Shown: one piece after another, positions 1 to 8,913 of the stretch
How the letters are laid out: the number at the start of each line of letters is the position of its first letter
Numbering within the stretch: the first letter of the stretch is position 1
Assembly (NCBI RefSeq): GCF_008386565.1
Contig: NZ_VUKA01000001.1
Location: forward strand, 558,001 to 622,000
Reading direction: 5' to 3'
DNA from: Teichococcus oryzae
Lineage (GTDB): Bacteria > Pseudomonadota > Alphaproteobacteria > Acetobacterales > Acetobacteraceae
DNA length: 64,000 bases
Notes under the pieces: model-generated
Seen by the model: the letters and a program-made list of their open reading frames with translations, nothing else
Databases searched by the model: none
Told to the model about the DNA's origin: nothing
Translations under genes and position numbers: made by a program

Positions 1-12
1 TGATCCGCTCAT
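1..12 (-). CDS. Start of next phn operon gene (partial)
   Basis: An ATG read leftward from position 12 lies one base after the phnE stop (TGA at 16-14). It opens the frame Met-Ser-Gly-Ser before the window ends. By position it should be a second permease of the phosphonate importer, since many clusters carry two phnE genes, but four codons cannot show this. The identity is inference from gene order only. Confidence 0.4.
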
Positions 13-13
13 C

Positions 14-907
14 TCAGCGTGCTCCCGCGGCATGGATCAGGCGATGGCGCAAGCGGTCGGTCACCAGGTCGATCAGCATCACCGCCAGCACGATCAACAG
101 CACGATGGCGCTGATCTCCTCGTAATAGTTGAAGGCGATGACCTGATAGAGTTCCTGCCCGATGCCGCCCGCGCCGACGAAGCCGATGACGCTGGCGCCG
201 CGCACATTGATCTCGAAGCGCAGCAACGTGTAGCTCACCAGGTTGGGCGCCACCTGCGGCAGGATGGCGTAGCGGCAGGCCTGCGCCCAGTTGGCGCCCG
301 AGGCGCGCAGGCCTTCCCAGGGCTGCATCTCCGCATTCTCCATCACCTCGGAGAACAGCTTGCCCAACGCGCCGGCGGTGTGGATGGCGATGGCCAGGAT
401 GCCGGCCAGCGGCCCTACCCCGAAAGCCCAGACGAAGATCAACGCATAAACGATCTCCGGCACCGTCCGCGTCGCCTCCAGCGCGCGCCGGCTCAGGTGG
501 TGCAGCCAGGGGGAGGGGACCAGGTTGCGCGCGGCGGGAAAGGAAAGCAGCAGCGCCACCGCCGCGCCGCCCAGCGTCGCCAGCGCCGCCATCTGCGCCG
601 TTTGCAGCAGCAGGAGCAGCCAGGAATCCAGGCGGTAGAACCAGAAGGCCAGGCTGCCTTCCGTTTCGCTGCCGGCGAACAGGTTCGCCCATTGCAGCGA
701 AGGCAGGATGCGCCCGAAATACTCGCCAATGCGCGGGAGGCCGGCGAGCAGCGCCACCGGGCTGAACTCGCTGACCCAGCCGGCCAGCAGCAGGCAGGCC
801 AGCAGGATGGCGCCGCCGAGCAATCCGGCGTTGCGGCGCTGGCGGCGAAGCGCCTCATAGGCCGCTTCCCCCCGCGCCGCCGCGGGGCTCATGGCAGTGG
901 CATGCAT
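14..907 (-). CDS. phnE: Phosphonate ABC transporter permease PhnE
   Basis: Inner-membrane permease of a phosphonate or phosphite importer, 297 aa, about the usual family length. Hydrophobic segments lie near residues 28-48, 96-122 and 155-180 and in the last 40 residues. The permease EAA-type loop reads ASGANWAQACRYAILPQ and is followed by the conserved FVGAGGIGQEL stretch seen in PhnE proteins. It starts 3 nt after phnD (stop at 911), so the two are translationally close. A second ATG five codons in (892) is an alternative start. The substrate is inferred from the family and is not visible in the sequence. Confidence 0.9.
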   Translation of the reverse strand: MHATAMSPAAARGEAAYEALRRQRRNAGLLGGAILLACLLLAGWVSEFSPVALLAGLPRIGEYFGRILPSLQWANLFAGSETEGSLAFWFYRLDSWLLLLLQTAQMAALATLGGAAVALLLSFPAARNLVPSPWLHHLSRRALEATRTVPEIVYALIFVWAFGVGPLAGILAIAIHTAGALGKLFSEVMENAEMQPWEGLRASGANWAQACRYAILPQVAPNLVSYTLLRFEINVRGASVIGFVGAGGIGQELYQVIAFNYYEEISAIVLLIVLAVMLIDLVTDRLRHRLIHAAGAR

Positions 908-910
908 GCG

Positions 911-1909
911 CTATCTGCGGCGGCGCCTGGCCGCCGCCTCCTCTTGTCTGAGGTCGATGAAGATCTGGTAGTCGGCGTGGCGCGCTTCCCGGTATCCGGC
1001 GCCCTCGCCGCGGCTGATCTGGCGGTAGATGTCCGGATGCGTGCGCGGCAATGCCAGCAGGAACTGCTTCATGTCGTTCTTCAGGGCATCCGGCAGGTCC
1101 GCCCGGATGGTGATGGGCCCGGTCGGGATCGGCTCGGAGCGCCAGATGATGCGAATGTCGGACATGCGCAGCATGTTCTTCTCGACCATGGCGCGCAGAT
1201 TGCCGCGGGTGAATCCACTGGCTTCCTCGCCCTGGCCGGAGGCCCAGGTGCAGCAGGCGTCGTATTGCTTCTGCAGCACGGCGACCACCGCCTGCTCATG
1301 CCCGCCCGCGAAGCCGGTGGCACCGAAATACCGGCCCGGCTCCGGATCGACGCCCTGCCGGCGCAGCACGGCGCGCGGGATCAGGTATCCGCTGGCGGAG
1401 TTCGGGTCGGCCCAGGCCAGCGACCGGCCGCGCATGTCCTCCAGCGAGGCGATGCCGGAATCGGCCCGTGCCAGCATCACCGCGAGATAGCCGATCGAGC
1501 CATCCTCCTGCTCGGGCACCACCAGCGGCTCCACATTGCCCTGCGTGTCCAGCCACACCCCCGCATAGGCGGAGGAGCCGAGCGAGGCGATCTCCACCTG
1601 CTTCGCGCCAAAGGCCTGCATCACCCCGGCATAGTCGCCGGCGGGATAAAGCCGCGCCGGCACGCCAAAGGTTTGTTCCAGCAGGGCGCGGTAGCCGTCA
1701 AAGCGGGCGAGGCGGTCCACCTCGTTCTCGCCGCCCATCAGCGCGATGCCGAGGCGCGGCACGGCCTCCGCCCAGGGCCGCCGGCCGGGCGCGGGGAAGG
1801 GGATGTCGCCATCGGCGCTGCGGCGCGGCGCCTGGAGCTGGGCTTGGGCTGCCGGCGCCAGGCTGGCTGCGGCAAGGCCCAGAAGGATGCGGCGGGTGGC
1901 ATGGGGCAT
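911..1909 (-). CDS. phnD: Phosphonate ABC transporter substrate-binding protein PhnD, copy 1
   Basis: Periplasmic binding protein of 332 aa with an N-terminal export signal (MPHATRRILLGLAAASLAPA, cleavage expected after AQA). PhnD family traits include the segments RLGIALMGGENE, ARLYPAGDYAGVMQAF, SLAWADPNSASGYLIPR and the FAGGHEQAVVAVLQKQYDACCTWASG block. The protein ends in an Arg run (AAARRRRR). It is clearly homologous along its whole length to the next gene upstream (2013-2990), so the operon carries two phnD paralogues. It lies 4 nt upstream of phnE. Confidence 0.88.
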   Translation of the reverse strand: MPHATRRILLGLAAASLAPAAQAQLQAPRRSADGDIPFPAPGRRPWAEAVPRLGIALMGGENEVDRLARFDGYRALLEQTFGVPARLYPAGDYAGVMQAFGAKQVEIASLGSSAYAGVWLDTQGNVEPLVVPEQEDGSIGYLAVMLARADSGIASLEDMRGRSLAWADPNSASGYLIPRAVLRRQGVDPEPGRYFGATGFAGGHEQAVVAVLQKQYDACCTWASGQGEEASGFTRGNLRAMVEKNMLRMSDIRIIWRSEPIPTGPITIRADLPDALKNDMKQFLLALPRTHPDIYRQISRGEGAGYREARHADYQIFIDLRQEEAAARRRRR

Positions 1910-2012
1910 GGATAACCTCGGTCGCGCGGAGGGGAGCGAATCTAGGCGCGACGCGCGGAAAAAGATCGGGGGAAAGAACTTCCCCCGATCCTGCCTGTTC
2001 CTGCCGGACCGG

Positions 2013-2990
2013 TCAGGAACGGCGGCGGCGCTCGGCGGCCTCCTCGCGGCGCAGCGTCACGATCGGGTCGAACATCGCGTGCGTGACCTTGGTGTAGCCC
2101 TTGCCGCCGCCCCGCTCGATATCGGCATAGATCTTCGGGTGGCTGGTGGGCAGCGCCAGGTGGAAGTTGGTGAAGTCTTCCTTGAACGCCGCCGGGAGTG
2201 CGGAGCGCACCACAAGCGGGCCGTTCGGGATCGGCCGTGACTTCCAGATGATGTTGAGGTCGGCCATGTTCAGCATGCCCTTCTCCACCATCGCCTGCAG
2301 GTTGCCGCGGGAGAAGCCTCGGCTTTCGTCGCCGATGCCCGATGCCCAGGTGCAGCAGCCATCATACTGCTTCTGCAGCACCGCCACGACACCCTGCTCA
2401 TGGCCGCCGGCGAAACCGGTGCGGGAAAAGAAGCTGTTGATGTCGACGCCCGAATTGCGCAGCTCGGAGCGCGGGATCAGGTAGCCGGAGGTCGAGTTCG
2501 GGTCGGCCCAGGCCAATGACTTGCCCTTCATGCCGTCCAGCGTGGTGATGCCGGAATCCTTCCGCGTCACCAGCACCGAGATGTAGGAGGAGGAGCCGTC
2601 GCTTTCCAGCGGCACCACCAGCGGCTCAACCGCGCCACCCGTGTCCAGCCAGGTGCCGGCATAGCCGGAGGCGCCCATCGACGAGGTTTCGATCTGCCCG
2701 GCCGAGAAGGCCTGCATCACGCCGGCATAGTCGGCCGCCGGGAACAGCCGGGCCGGCACCTTGAAGGTGTCCTCGATCAGCTTGCGGTAGCCATCGAAGC
2801 GGCCGAGGCGGTCGCCCTCGTTCTCGCCGCCGAGCAGGCCGATGCGGATCTGCGGCACGTCCTTGGCCCAGGCGCGCTCGCCCGGGGCCGGCATGGCGAT
2901 GGCCGGCTGTCCGGCGGTCTGGGCCCGCAGGGACGCGGGCAGCACCAGGGATCCGGCCGCGAAGGCGGCCAGGGAACGGCGGGTGATCAT
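2013..2990 (-). CDS. phnD: Phosphonate ABC transporter substrate-binding protein PhnD, copy 2
   Basis: Periplasmic binding protein, 325 aa from the ATG at 2990. The open frame continues further upstream to 3296, but that part is arginine-rich shadow of phnC. The start at 2990 gives a clean signal peptide (MITRRSLAAFAAGSLVLPASLRAQ) and is preceded by an AGGAGAA-type Shine-Dalgarno sequence. It shares with copy 1 the SLAWADPNSxSGYLIPR and GFAGGHEQxVVAVLQKQYD blocks and the C-terminal Arg-rich end. It is the first binding protein after phnC. Having two copies suggests different ligand ranges or dosage; which applies cannot be read from sequence. Confidence 0.9.
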   Translation of the reverse strand: MITRRSLAAFAAGSLVLPASLRAQTAGQPAIAMPAPGERAWAKDVPQIRIGLLGGENEGDRLGRFDGYRKLIEDTFKVPARLFPAADYAGVMQAFSAGQIETSSMGASGYAGTWLDTGGAVEPLVVPLESDGSSSYISVLVTRKDSGITTLDGMKGKSLAWADPNSTSGYLIPRSELRNSGVDINSFFSRTGFAGGHEQGVVAVLQKQYDGCCTWASGIGDESRGFSRGNLQAMVEKGMLNMADLNIIWKSRPIPNGPLVVRSALPAAFKEDFTNFHLALPTSHPKIYADIERGGGKGYTKVTHAMFDPIVTLRREEAAERRRRS

Positions 2991-3055
2991 CGGGTCTTCT
3001 CCTGTGGGGCGCCGCGCGGAAGGGCAGGCGGCGTCCGGGGCTTCAGGCGATGGCG

Positions 3056-3904
3056 TCAGGCAGTCAGGGCGGCCTGCCTTTCGGCGAGGGCCGGCTGAGG
3101 TGGGGCCTGCGGCCCGGCGACCGAGGGTTCGGCCGCCGCAAGGCTGTCGAATTCTTCTTCCGACACGCCATAAATCTCGCGCACCCGCGCCGGGGTGAGG
3201 GCGGCGGGCGGGCCGTCGAACATCACGCGCCCGCCCTGCATCGCGACAATGCGGTCGCAATAATGCCGGGCGGTGTCGAGGTGGTGCAGGTTGCACAGCA
3301 CGGTGATGCCTTCGCGCCGGTTCACGTCGCGCAGCGCCTCCATCACCGTCCGTGCATTGGCGGGATCGAGGCTGGCGATCGGCTCGTCCGCCAGGATGAT
3401 GCGCGGCTGCTGCATCAGCGCGCGGGCGATGGCGACGCGCTGCTGCTGGCCGCCGGACAGGGTGTCCGCGCGTTGCAGCGCCTGATCCACGAGGCCGAGC
3501 CGGTCCAGCGCTTCCAGCGCCATGACGCGCTCGGCCGCCGGAAAGCGCTTGAACAGCGTGGCCAGCGTGCCGCCAAGGCCCGGATGGTGGTTCAGCCGCC
3601 CCACCAGCACATTGGTCAGCACGTCGAGGCGCGAAACCAGGTTGAACTGCTGGAAGATCATGCCGCAGGAGGTGCGCCAGTCGCGCAGCGCCTGTCCGCG
3701 CAGGCCGGTGACATCGGTGCCGTCATGCAGGATGCGGCCGGAACTCGGTTCGGCCAGCCGGTTGATCATGCGCAGAAGGGTGGATTTTCCGGCGCCGGAG
3801 CGGCCGATCACCCCCACCATCTGCCCGGCCGGAACGGCCAGGCTGACGCCGTCCACCGCCAGGGTGGTGCCGAAGCGGCGCGTCAGGTTCTCCAGCTGAA
3901 GCAT
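3056..3904 (-). CDS. phnC: Phosphonate ABC transporter ATP-binding protein PhnC
   Basis: Cytoplasmic ATPase of the importer, 282 aa. Walker A (GRSGAGKST) is at about residues 34-42, the ABC signature LSGGQQQR at about 149-156, Walker B ending [11 protein letters not shown] at about 170, and the switch His in LHHLDTA. I chose the ATG at 3904 because AGGGAAG stands just upstream and the protein then begins [12 protein letters not shown] as PhnC proteins do. A longer frame to 4003 has no such support. It heads the operon phnC-phnD-phnD'-phnE. No C-P lyase genes are in the window, so the purpose could be phosphonate or phosphite scavenging with catabolism elsewhere. Confidence 0.93.
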   Translation of the reverse strand: MLQLENLTRRFGTTLAVDGVSLAVPAGQMVGVIGRSGAGKSTLLRMINRLAEPSSGRILHDGTDVTGLRGQALRDWRTSCGMIFQQFNLVSRLDVLTNVLVGRLNHHPGLGGTLATLFKRFPAAERVMALEALDRLGLVDQALQRADTLSGGQQQRVAIARALMQQPRIILADEPIASLDPANARTVMEALRDVNRREGITVLCNLHHLDTARHYCDRIVAMQGGRVMFDGPPAALTPARVREIYGVSEEEFDSLAAAEPSVAGPQAPPQPALAERQAALTA

Positions 3905-4026
3905 AAGCTTCCCTTTTTCGTCCGCCTTGCATGGCCCCGCGGCCCCTCGGCTGTGGGGCGTATAGAGCACCTCCATGACGCTCCGATGACGGCGCGGTGA
4001 CAAGCCTGTTGAAGCTGCGGGCCGCC

Positions 4027-4935
4027 TCAGCGGCCGACCAGCACCAGCACAACACCCAACACCACGATCAGCGCGCCGGCGATCTCCGAGCGTTTCGGCC
4101 GCTCCTTCAGGTAGAAGTGGCTGAACAACAGGGTGAACAGGATCTCCGTCTGGCCCAGGGCGCGGACCAGCGCCACGGGGGCGAGGGCGAAGCCGGTGAA
4201 CCAGCAGGCCGAACCGCAGGCCGAGAGCGCGCCGACCGGCAGGCTGTCGCGCCAGGTGGCGAACACGGCGCGGAACTGGTCCGGCTCCTTCCAGAGCAGC
4301 CAGCTTCCTTGCATCAGGGTTTGCAGCGTGTTGATCGCCACCAGCGACACCAGGGCACGGAACACCGGATCGGGATGGTCCAGCGACAGGTTGGCCGATT
4401 TGATCAGGATGGCGGAAAGGGCGAAGCCGAGCCCGGCGCCCAGTCCGTACAGCGCCGCCGGCTGCGTGGTGGCCCGCAGCAGCCCCGCCAGCCCTTCCTG
4501 CCGCCCGGCGAGCGACAGGTACAGCACGCCGCCAACGCTCACCGCGATGCCAGCCCAGGCGAGGGGTGTGAGATGTTCGTCCAGCAGGATCAGCGCCAGG
4601 ATGGCGCCCTGCACCGCCTCCGTCTTGGCATAGGCGGTGCCGACGGCGAAGCCGCGCGCCCCGAAGGCCATGATCAGCAGGTTGGTGCCCAGGATCTGTG
4701 CCAGCCCGCCGGCGACGCAGAAGGCCAGGAACAGCAGGCCGGCCCCTGGCAGGCTGTTCTGCCCAGTGGCTGCGGCGTAGGCCAGCAGCAGCAGCAGGCC
4801 GAAGGGCACGCCGTAAAGGTAGCGCACCACCCCGGCGCCGTTCACCGAGAGCTGGCCGCGCAGCTTCTGCTGCATGGCGGTGCGCCAGGTCTGGAACAGG
4901 GCAGCAGCGAAGGTGACGGCGATCCAGAGCGGCAT
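4027..4935 (-). CDS. EamA/DMT family permease
   Basis: Integral membrane protein of 302 aa with about ten hydrophobic helices arranged as two EamA halves (roughly residues 5-140 and 155-300), the layout of drug/metabolite transporters. The segment [24 protein letters not shown] near residue 105 and the final [14 protein letters not shown] helix are typical. The start at 4935 ([15 protein letters not shown]) places the first helix at the N terminus; the 65 in-frame residues upstream are not membrane-like. The substrate is unknown. It reads away from the SIMPL gene at 5277. Confidence 0.8.
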   Translation of the reverse strand: MPLWIAVTFAAALFQTWRTAMQQKLRGQLSVNGAGVVRYLYGVPFGLLLLLAYAAATGQNSLPGAGLLFLAFCVAGGLAQILGTNLLIMAFGARGFAVGTAYAKTEAVQGAILALILLDEHLTPLAWAGIAVSVGGVLYLSLAGRQEGLAGLLRATTQPAALYGLGAGLGFALSAILIKSANLSLDHPDPVFRALVSLVAINTLQTLMQGSWLLWKEPDQFRAVFATWRDSLPVGALSACGSACWFTGFALAPVALVRALGQTEILFTLLFSHFYLKERPKRSEIAGALIVVLGVVLVLVGR

Positions 4936-5276
4936 GGGCGTGTCCGGGTGGGCCTCGGCGGTCAGAACCGGCGGGAGGCGGGGGAAAAGGCAGCCATCGC
5001 CTGGTCGCGGAACCAGTGTTCGGCCGGGTTGCGGTCCCGCGCCCTGCCTGGGGCGAGGGGCAGGAGGTTGATCGCCAGGCCGGACGGCCGACGCGCCGTC
5101 ATGCCGGTGCCGGGGAGCGCCGGCGAACATGCGTGCCGGACAGGCGGAACAGAGAGTGATCGGGAAGGCGATCGTTGGATGTCATGCGGACCCGGAAGTG
5201 GATCGTCCGGCGCCCGGTGTTTCCCCTCGGTCGCCATGGCTGATAGGTGGGGCGCGGATTGTCTGAGGAGGCATGC
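4936..5276. other. Intergenic region, possible 46-codon ORF
   Basis: This 341-nt gap separates the divergent EamA permease and SIMPL genes. It holds one modest open frame on the minus strand, 5102-4962, starting [19 protein letters not shown] and ending [10 protein letters not shown]. No convincing ribosome binding site precedes it and I do not recognise the peptide. A GAGGAG at 5265-5270 serves the SIMPL gene. Nothing else is evident. Confidence 0.3.
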
Positions 5277-5963
5277 ATGCGTTCAAGCTCGATCTCGGCA
5301 TTGCTGGCTTTCGCCCTGCTGTGCGCGACCCTTCCCGCAGTCGCGCAGCAGGCGCAGGAAGCCGGCACGGTGCTGAAGCTGTCCGAAACCGCCGAGGTGG
5401 AACGCACCCCGTCCGAGATCGCCGCCACCCTGCGCGCCGAGGCGCGGGGCGCCGATTCGCGCGCGGTGCAGGCGCAGGTGAACAGCCGCATGACCACGGC
5501 GCTGGAGGCGGCACGTCGCGTCCAGGGCGTGCAGGCCAGCACCGGCGGCTACTGGACCTCGCGTCAGGAAAAGGAGCGCAACTGGATGGCCAGCCAGAGC
5601 CTGACCCTGCGCGGCACCGAGCCGGGGCCGCTGCTGGAGCTGGTAGGCGCCTTGCAAGGGCAGGGGATGGTGATGGGCGGACTGGACTGGTCCTTGTCGC
5701 GCGCCCAGCGGCTGGAAGCCCGGCAGGAAGCCGGCCGCCTTGCGGTGGAGGCGCTGCGGGCACGGGCCGAGTCGGTGGCACAGCAGCTCGGAATGCGAGT
5801 CGTGGAATTGCGCGAGCTGCGCCTGGACGCGCCGGATTCTCCCGCGCCCCGTTACCGGGCGGCGGCGATGTCGGCCCGCGCGGAGGCGGCGCCGCCGGTT
5901 TCGGCGCCGCAGCCGGAATGGGTCAATGCCACGGCGGAGGCATCCTTCACCTTGCGGCGCTGA
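5277..5963 (+). CDS. SIMPL domain (DUF541) exported protein
   Basis: Predicted periplasmic protein of 228 aa with a signal peptide (MRSSSISALLAFALLCATLPAVAQQ). The body matches the SIMPL/DUF541 layout: an early LSETAEVERTPSEIAATLRAEARG strand region, a central helix of TTALEAARRVQGVQ type, and a conserved end with the WVNATAEASFTLRR strand. Members of this family are often linked with oxidative stress, but no biochemical role can be assigned here. The start at 5277 is set by GAGGAG six bases upstream; an earlier in-frame start at 5247 lacks one. Confidence 0.8.
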   Translation: MRSSSISALLAFALLCATLPAVAQQAQEAGTVLKLSETAEVERTPSEIAATLRAEARGADSRAVQAQVNSRMTTALEAARRVQGVQASTGGYWTSRQEKERNWMASQSLTLRGTEPGPLLELVGALQGQGMVMGGLDWSLSRAQRLEARQEAGRLAVEALRARAESVAQQLGMRVVELRELRLDAPDSPAPRYRAAAMSARAEAAPPVSAPQPEWVNATAEASFTLRR

Positions 5964-6018
5964 AAGCGCGACGCGGGCAGTTTCCCCGTTCAAGGGAGAC
6001 TGCCATGATGCCGCCAAC

Positions 6019-6900
6019 ATGTCCGCCACCCTCGTTGGCGTCGCGCTGCAACTGGTGGCCATCGCCTTTTTCGTGGCGATGGACACCATCGTGAAGCTGC
6101 TGACGGCCAGTTTTCCCGTGCCGCAGCTGATGTTCACCCGCTTCGCCGTGCATGTGGTGCTGGTGGCGGTGTTGTTGCGGCTGTTCACCGGCCGGTTGCC
6201 CTGGCGAAGCCGGGCGCCGGGATTGCAGGCGGTGCGCAGCCTGTGCCTGTGCTCAGCCAACCTGTTGTTCTCGCTGGCCCTGGCCAGGGTCCCGCTGTCA
6301 GACGCGACGGCGGTGAACTTCGCATCCCCCTTGTTCACCGTGGCCATGGCGGCGTTGTGGCTGGGGGAAAGGGTGAGTGCCCGCCGCTGGCTCGGTGTGG
6401 TGATCGGCCTGTTGGGTGTGGCGGTGGCGCTGCGGCCACCCTTCCTGACAGGTGCGGAAGCGCCCCACTGGGCGATCCTGCTGCCGCTGGGCACCGCGCT
6501 GTTCTATGCCGTGTACCAGATCCTGACGCGGCGCCTGGCGCGGGTGGATGATCCCAACACCACCATCCTGCACACCGGCATCGCCGCCGCCCTCGCCACG
6601 GCGCTGGCGCAGCCTTTCGTCTGGCAGGCGCCGGCGACCGGCTGGGGCTGGACCGGGCTGCTGGTGATCGGCGCGCTGGGCGCCATCGGGCATGGGTTCC
6701 TGGTGCTGGCCTTCGCCCGGGCCCCCGCCAGCCTTCTGGCGCCGATGACGTATTCGCAACTGATCTGGGCCGTTCTCGCTTCCTTTCTGGTGTTCGGCCA
6801 CGCTCCCGACCGCTTCACCTGGCTGGGCGCCGCCATCATCACCCTGGGCGGGGTGCTGGTCGCGCTGCCGGACCGGAGGAAGGGCGCAGCGCCGGGTTGA
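6019..6900 (+). CDS. EamA/DMT family permease
   Basis: Membrane protein of 293 aa with ten predicted helices in two EamA repeats. The first helix is VALQLVAIAFFVAMDTIVKLL. The LPLAWRS-like loop followed by ANLLFSLALARVPLSDATAVNFASPLFT is the hallmark of this family, and the second repeat carries APMTYSQLIWAVLASFLVFGH. It starts at ATG 6019, 55 nt after the SIMPL stop; the in-frame residues upstream are not plausible protein. It has little similarity to the EamA protein at 4027-4935 beyond the fold. The exported substrate is unknown; many relatives move amino acids or metabolites outward. Confidence 0.82.
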   Translation: MSATLVGVALQLVAIAFFVAMDTIVKLLTASFPVPQLMFTRFAVHVVLVAVLLRLFTGRLPWRSRAPGLQAVRSLCLCSANLLFSLALARVPLSDATAVNFASPLFTVAMAALWLGERVSARRWLGVVIGLLGVAVALRPPFLTGAEAPHWAILLPLGTALFYAVYQILTRRLARVDDPNTTILHTGIAAALATALAQPFVWQAPATGWGWTGLLVIGALGAIGHGFLVLAFARAPASLLAPMTYSQLIWAVLASFLVFGHAPDRFTWLGAAIITLGGVLVALPDRRKGAAPG

Positions 6901-6976
6901 AGAAGGTCAAAGGGACACCTGGCGCTTGCGCCAAAGGCGGGGAGCGGGTAGCGGAATGCGGGCGCGAGGACAGGGA

Positions 6977-7705
6977 ATGGCCACAACACTCGGAACACCG
7001 CGCGATCAGGCGGTTGATCAGGCGCTGCGGGATCACCCGCGCGCGGCTCTGGATGCGGAATCGGTGCGGGATGCCTATCGCCGCTGGGCGGGCGTGTATG
7101 ACGCCGTGTTCGGCGGCGTGTCGTCGCCCGGGCGGCGCCGCGCCGTGGCGGCGGTGAACCGCCTGCCGGGCAGCCGCGTGCTGGAAGTGGGCGTCGGCAC
7201 CGGCCTCGCCCTGCCGCGCTACCGCGCGGAAAAGCGCGTCACCGGCATCGACCTGTCGCGGGAAATGCTGCTCAAGGCGCGCGAGCGCGTGGAGCAGGAG
7301 AAGCTGTCCCATGTTGACGGGCTGCTGGAGATGGATGCCGAGTCGATGGCCTTCGCCGATGGCGCCTTCGACATCGCGGTGGCCATGTTCACCGCCAGCG
7401 TGGTGCCGGACGCGAAGCGCCTGCTGGCGGAGATGCAGCGCGTGGTCCGCCCCGGCGGCCACCTGCTGTTTGTCAACCATTTCGCCGCCGAGGGCGGGCC
7501 GCGCTGGTGGGTGGAGCGGACCATGGCGCCGTTGTCGCGCGTGCTGGGCTGGCACCCCGACTTCGCCTTCGCCGACCTGTTCGACCGCGACGCCATCCAG
7601 GTGGAGGCGATCCAGCCTTGCCCGCCGGCCGGGCTGTTCACGCTTGTGCATCTGCGCAATGCCGCGCCCGGGCTGATGGCGATGCCGGACCAGGCGGCGG
7701 CCTGA
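6977..7705 (+). CDS. Class I SAM methyltransferase, PmtA-like phosphatidylethanolamine N-methyltransferase
   Basis: Protein of 242 aa with a Rossmann methyltransferase core. Motif I is VLEVGVGTGLALPRY at about residues 70-84, the acidic ribose contact is in VTGIDLSREML, and motif IV lies around FDIAVAMFTASVVPD, followed by RPGGHLLFVNHF. The YRRWAGVYDAVFG start and the PLSRVLGWHPDF segment resemble the Rhodobacter-type PmtA enzymes that methylate phosphatidylethanolamine toward phosphatidylcholine; the family is known, this assignment is by recognition. GAGGA at 6966-6970 supports the ATG at 6977. It lies 76 nt after the EamA gene. Confidence 0.75.
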   Translation: MATTLGTPRDQAVDQALRDHPRAALDAESVRDAYRRWAGVYDAVFGGVSSPGRRRAVAAVNRLPGSRVLEVGVGTGLALPRYRAEKRVTGIDLSREMLLKARERVEQEKLSHVDGLLEMDAESMAFADGAFDIAVAMFTASVVPDAKRLLAEMQRVVRPGGHLLFVNHFAAEGGPRWWVERTMAPLSRVLGWHPDFAFADLFDRDAIQVEAIQPCPPAGLFTLVHLRNAAPGLMAMPDQAAA

Positions 7706-7711
7706 ACTCCG

Positions 7712-7742
7712 CTGGCTGGATGGCGCGGAAGGCCATCCGCCA
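7712..7742 (+). terminator. Stem-loop after the methyltransferase gene
   Basis: Seven base pairs (GGATGGC at 7718-7724 with GCCATCC at 7732-7738) are extended by an outer CTGG/CCAG pair, seven bases after the stop codon. There is no T run, so this may be a weak or Rho-assisted terminator, separating this gene from the oxidase operon. Confidence 0.45.
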
Positions 7743-7773
7743 GTGGCCGCGGGGGAGCGCTTCCTCCCCTCCC

Positions 7774-7802
7774 TTGTGCGGCCATGCACCCCGCGACTAT
7801 GG
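7774..7802 (+). promoter_or_regulatory. Candidate promoter of the cytochrome oxidase operon
   Basis: TTGTGC at 7774-7779 and CTATGG at 7797-7802 are separated by 17 bases, giving a transcript start near 7809 and a leader of about 145 nt before coxB. The same TTG-N17-CTA arrangement appears before the glycosyltransferase-like gene and, on the minus strand, before rplU. Assigned by eye. Confidence 0.4.
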
Positions 7803-7954
7803 TCAGGCACAGGAATCCCGTGCGCGATGGTTGCCGCGGGACGGGGGTTGAAGGGCAGGCCGCGCGGTGCGGCCCGCCAGGATTGGATCGGCGCACCAGC
7901 GCCGGCGCCCGGGCTGGCCCCGGGCGACAGAATGATGAGCGGACGGGATAGGGA

Positions 7955-8869
7955 ATGCGGCGGAAGACGGTTTCGCGCTTCGCGGGTTTGCTGGCCACTC
8001 TGGGAGTGGCCGCGGCCTCTTTGATGTCTGGGGCGCCCGCCTTCGCCCAGCCGGTGGCCGGCGAGGGTGAGCCGCCCATGATCGGGGCGCCGTATAACTG
8101 GGGCATGAACCTTCAGCCCGCGGCCGGGCCGATCAAGGACGCCATCCACGACTTCAACAGCCTCGTGCTGTGGCTGATGATCATCATCACGGCCTTTGTC
8201 GGCATTCTGCTGGCGTGGGTGGCCTTTCGTTTCCGTGCCTCGGCCAATCCCGTGCCGTCGCGCACCAGCCACCACACCCTGCTGGAAATCGCCTGGACCG
8301 TGGTGCCGGTGCTGATCCTGCTGGTGATCGCCATTCCGTCCTTCCGGCTGATGTATTACGAAGACCGGGCGCCGGATGCGACGCTGACCGTGAACGTCAC
8401 CGGGCGGCAGTGGTATTGGCATTACGCCTATCCCGACCAGGGCAATTTCGGCTTTGACAGCTATCCCGTGCAGGAAGCCGACCTGAAGCCGGGCCAGCTG
8501 CGGAACCTCGATGTGGATGAGCCGATGGTGATCCCGGTCGGGCAGGACATCCGCATCATCACCACCGGCGAGGACGTGATCCACAGTTTCTTCGTGCCGA
8601 GCCTCGGCGTGCAGAAATACACCATCCCCGGCCGCACCCTGGAAACCTGGCTGCGCGCCGACCGACCGGGTACCTATTACGGGCAGTGCAACCAGATCTG
8701 CGGGCAGAACCATTGGTTGATGCCGATCGTCGTGAAGGCGGTCCCGCAGGCGGAATTCGAGAGCTGGACGGCTTCGGCGCGCCAGCGCTTCGCGGCGGAG
8801 GGCCCGGTCAGCCCGGCGCCGGTGCCGACCAAGGTGGCTGATGCCGCCGCGGCGACGCTGGCCCGGTAA
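7955..8869 (+). CDS. ctaC: Cytochrome c oxidase subunit II
   Basis: CuA-bearing subunit of the aa3 oxidase, 304 aa. A signal sequence (ending APAFAQP, about residue 30) is followed by two membrane helices (about 67-90 and 110-130) and a periplasmic cupredoxin domain. CuA ligands are visible: the His of [11 protein letters not shown] and the cluster [12 protein letters not shown], which supplies both Cys, the Glu-equivalent position, His and Met. The WYWHYAYPD aromatic region used for electron entry is present. There is no fused cytochrome c domain; it ends after a short Ala-rich tail. It is the first gene of coxB-coxA-ctaB-ORF-cox11-coxC-surf1. Confidence 0.97.
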   Translation: MRRKTVSRFAGLLATLGVAAASLMSGAPAFAQPVAGEGEPPMIGAPYNWGMNLQPAAGPIKDAIHDFNSLVLWLMIIITAFVGILLAWVAFRFRASANPVPSRTSHHTLLEIAWTVVPVLILLVIAIPSFRLMYYEDRAPDATLTVNVTGRQWYWHYAYPDQGNFGFDSYPVQEADLKPGQLRNLDVDEPMVIPVGQDIRIITTGEDVIHSFFVPSLGVQKYTIPGRTLETWLRADRPGTYYGQCNQICGQNHWLMPIVVKAVPQAEFESWTASARQRFAAEGPVSPAPVPTKVADAAAATLAR

Positions 8870-8913
8870 GCGGGACTTCGGGGACGACAAAAGAGCGGGA
8901 CGGACGAGCAACA

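Noticed and set aside
2991-3296. 102-residue N-terminal extension of the second PhnD
   Set aside because: Overlaps phnC in another frame and would bury the signal peptide that begins at 2990.
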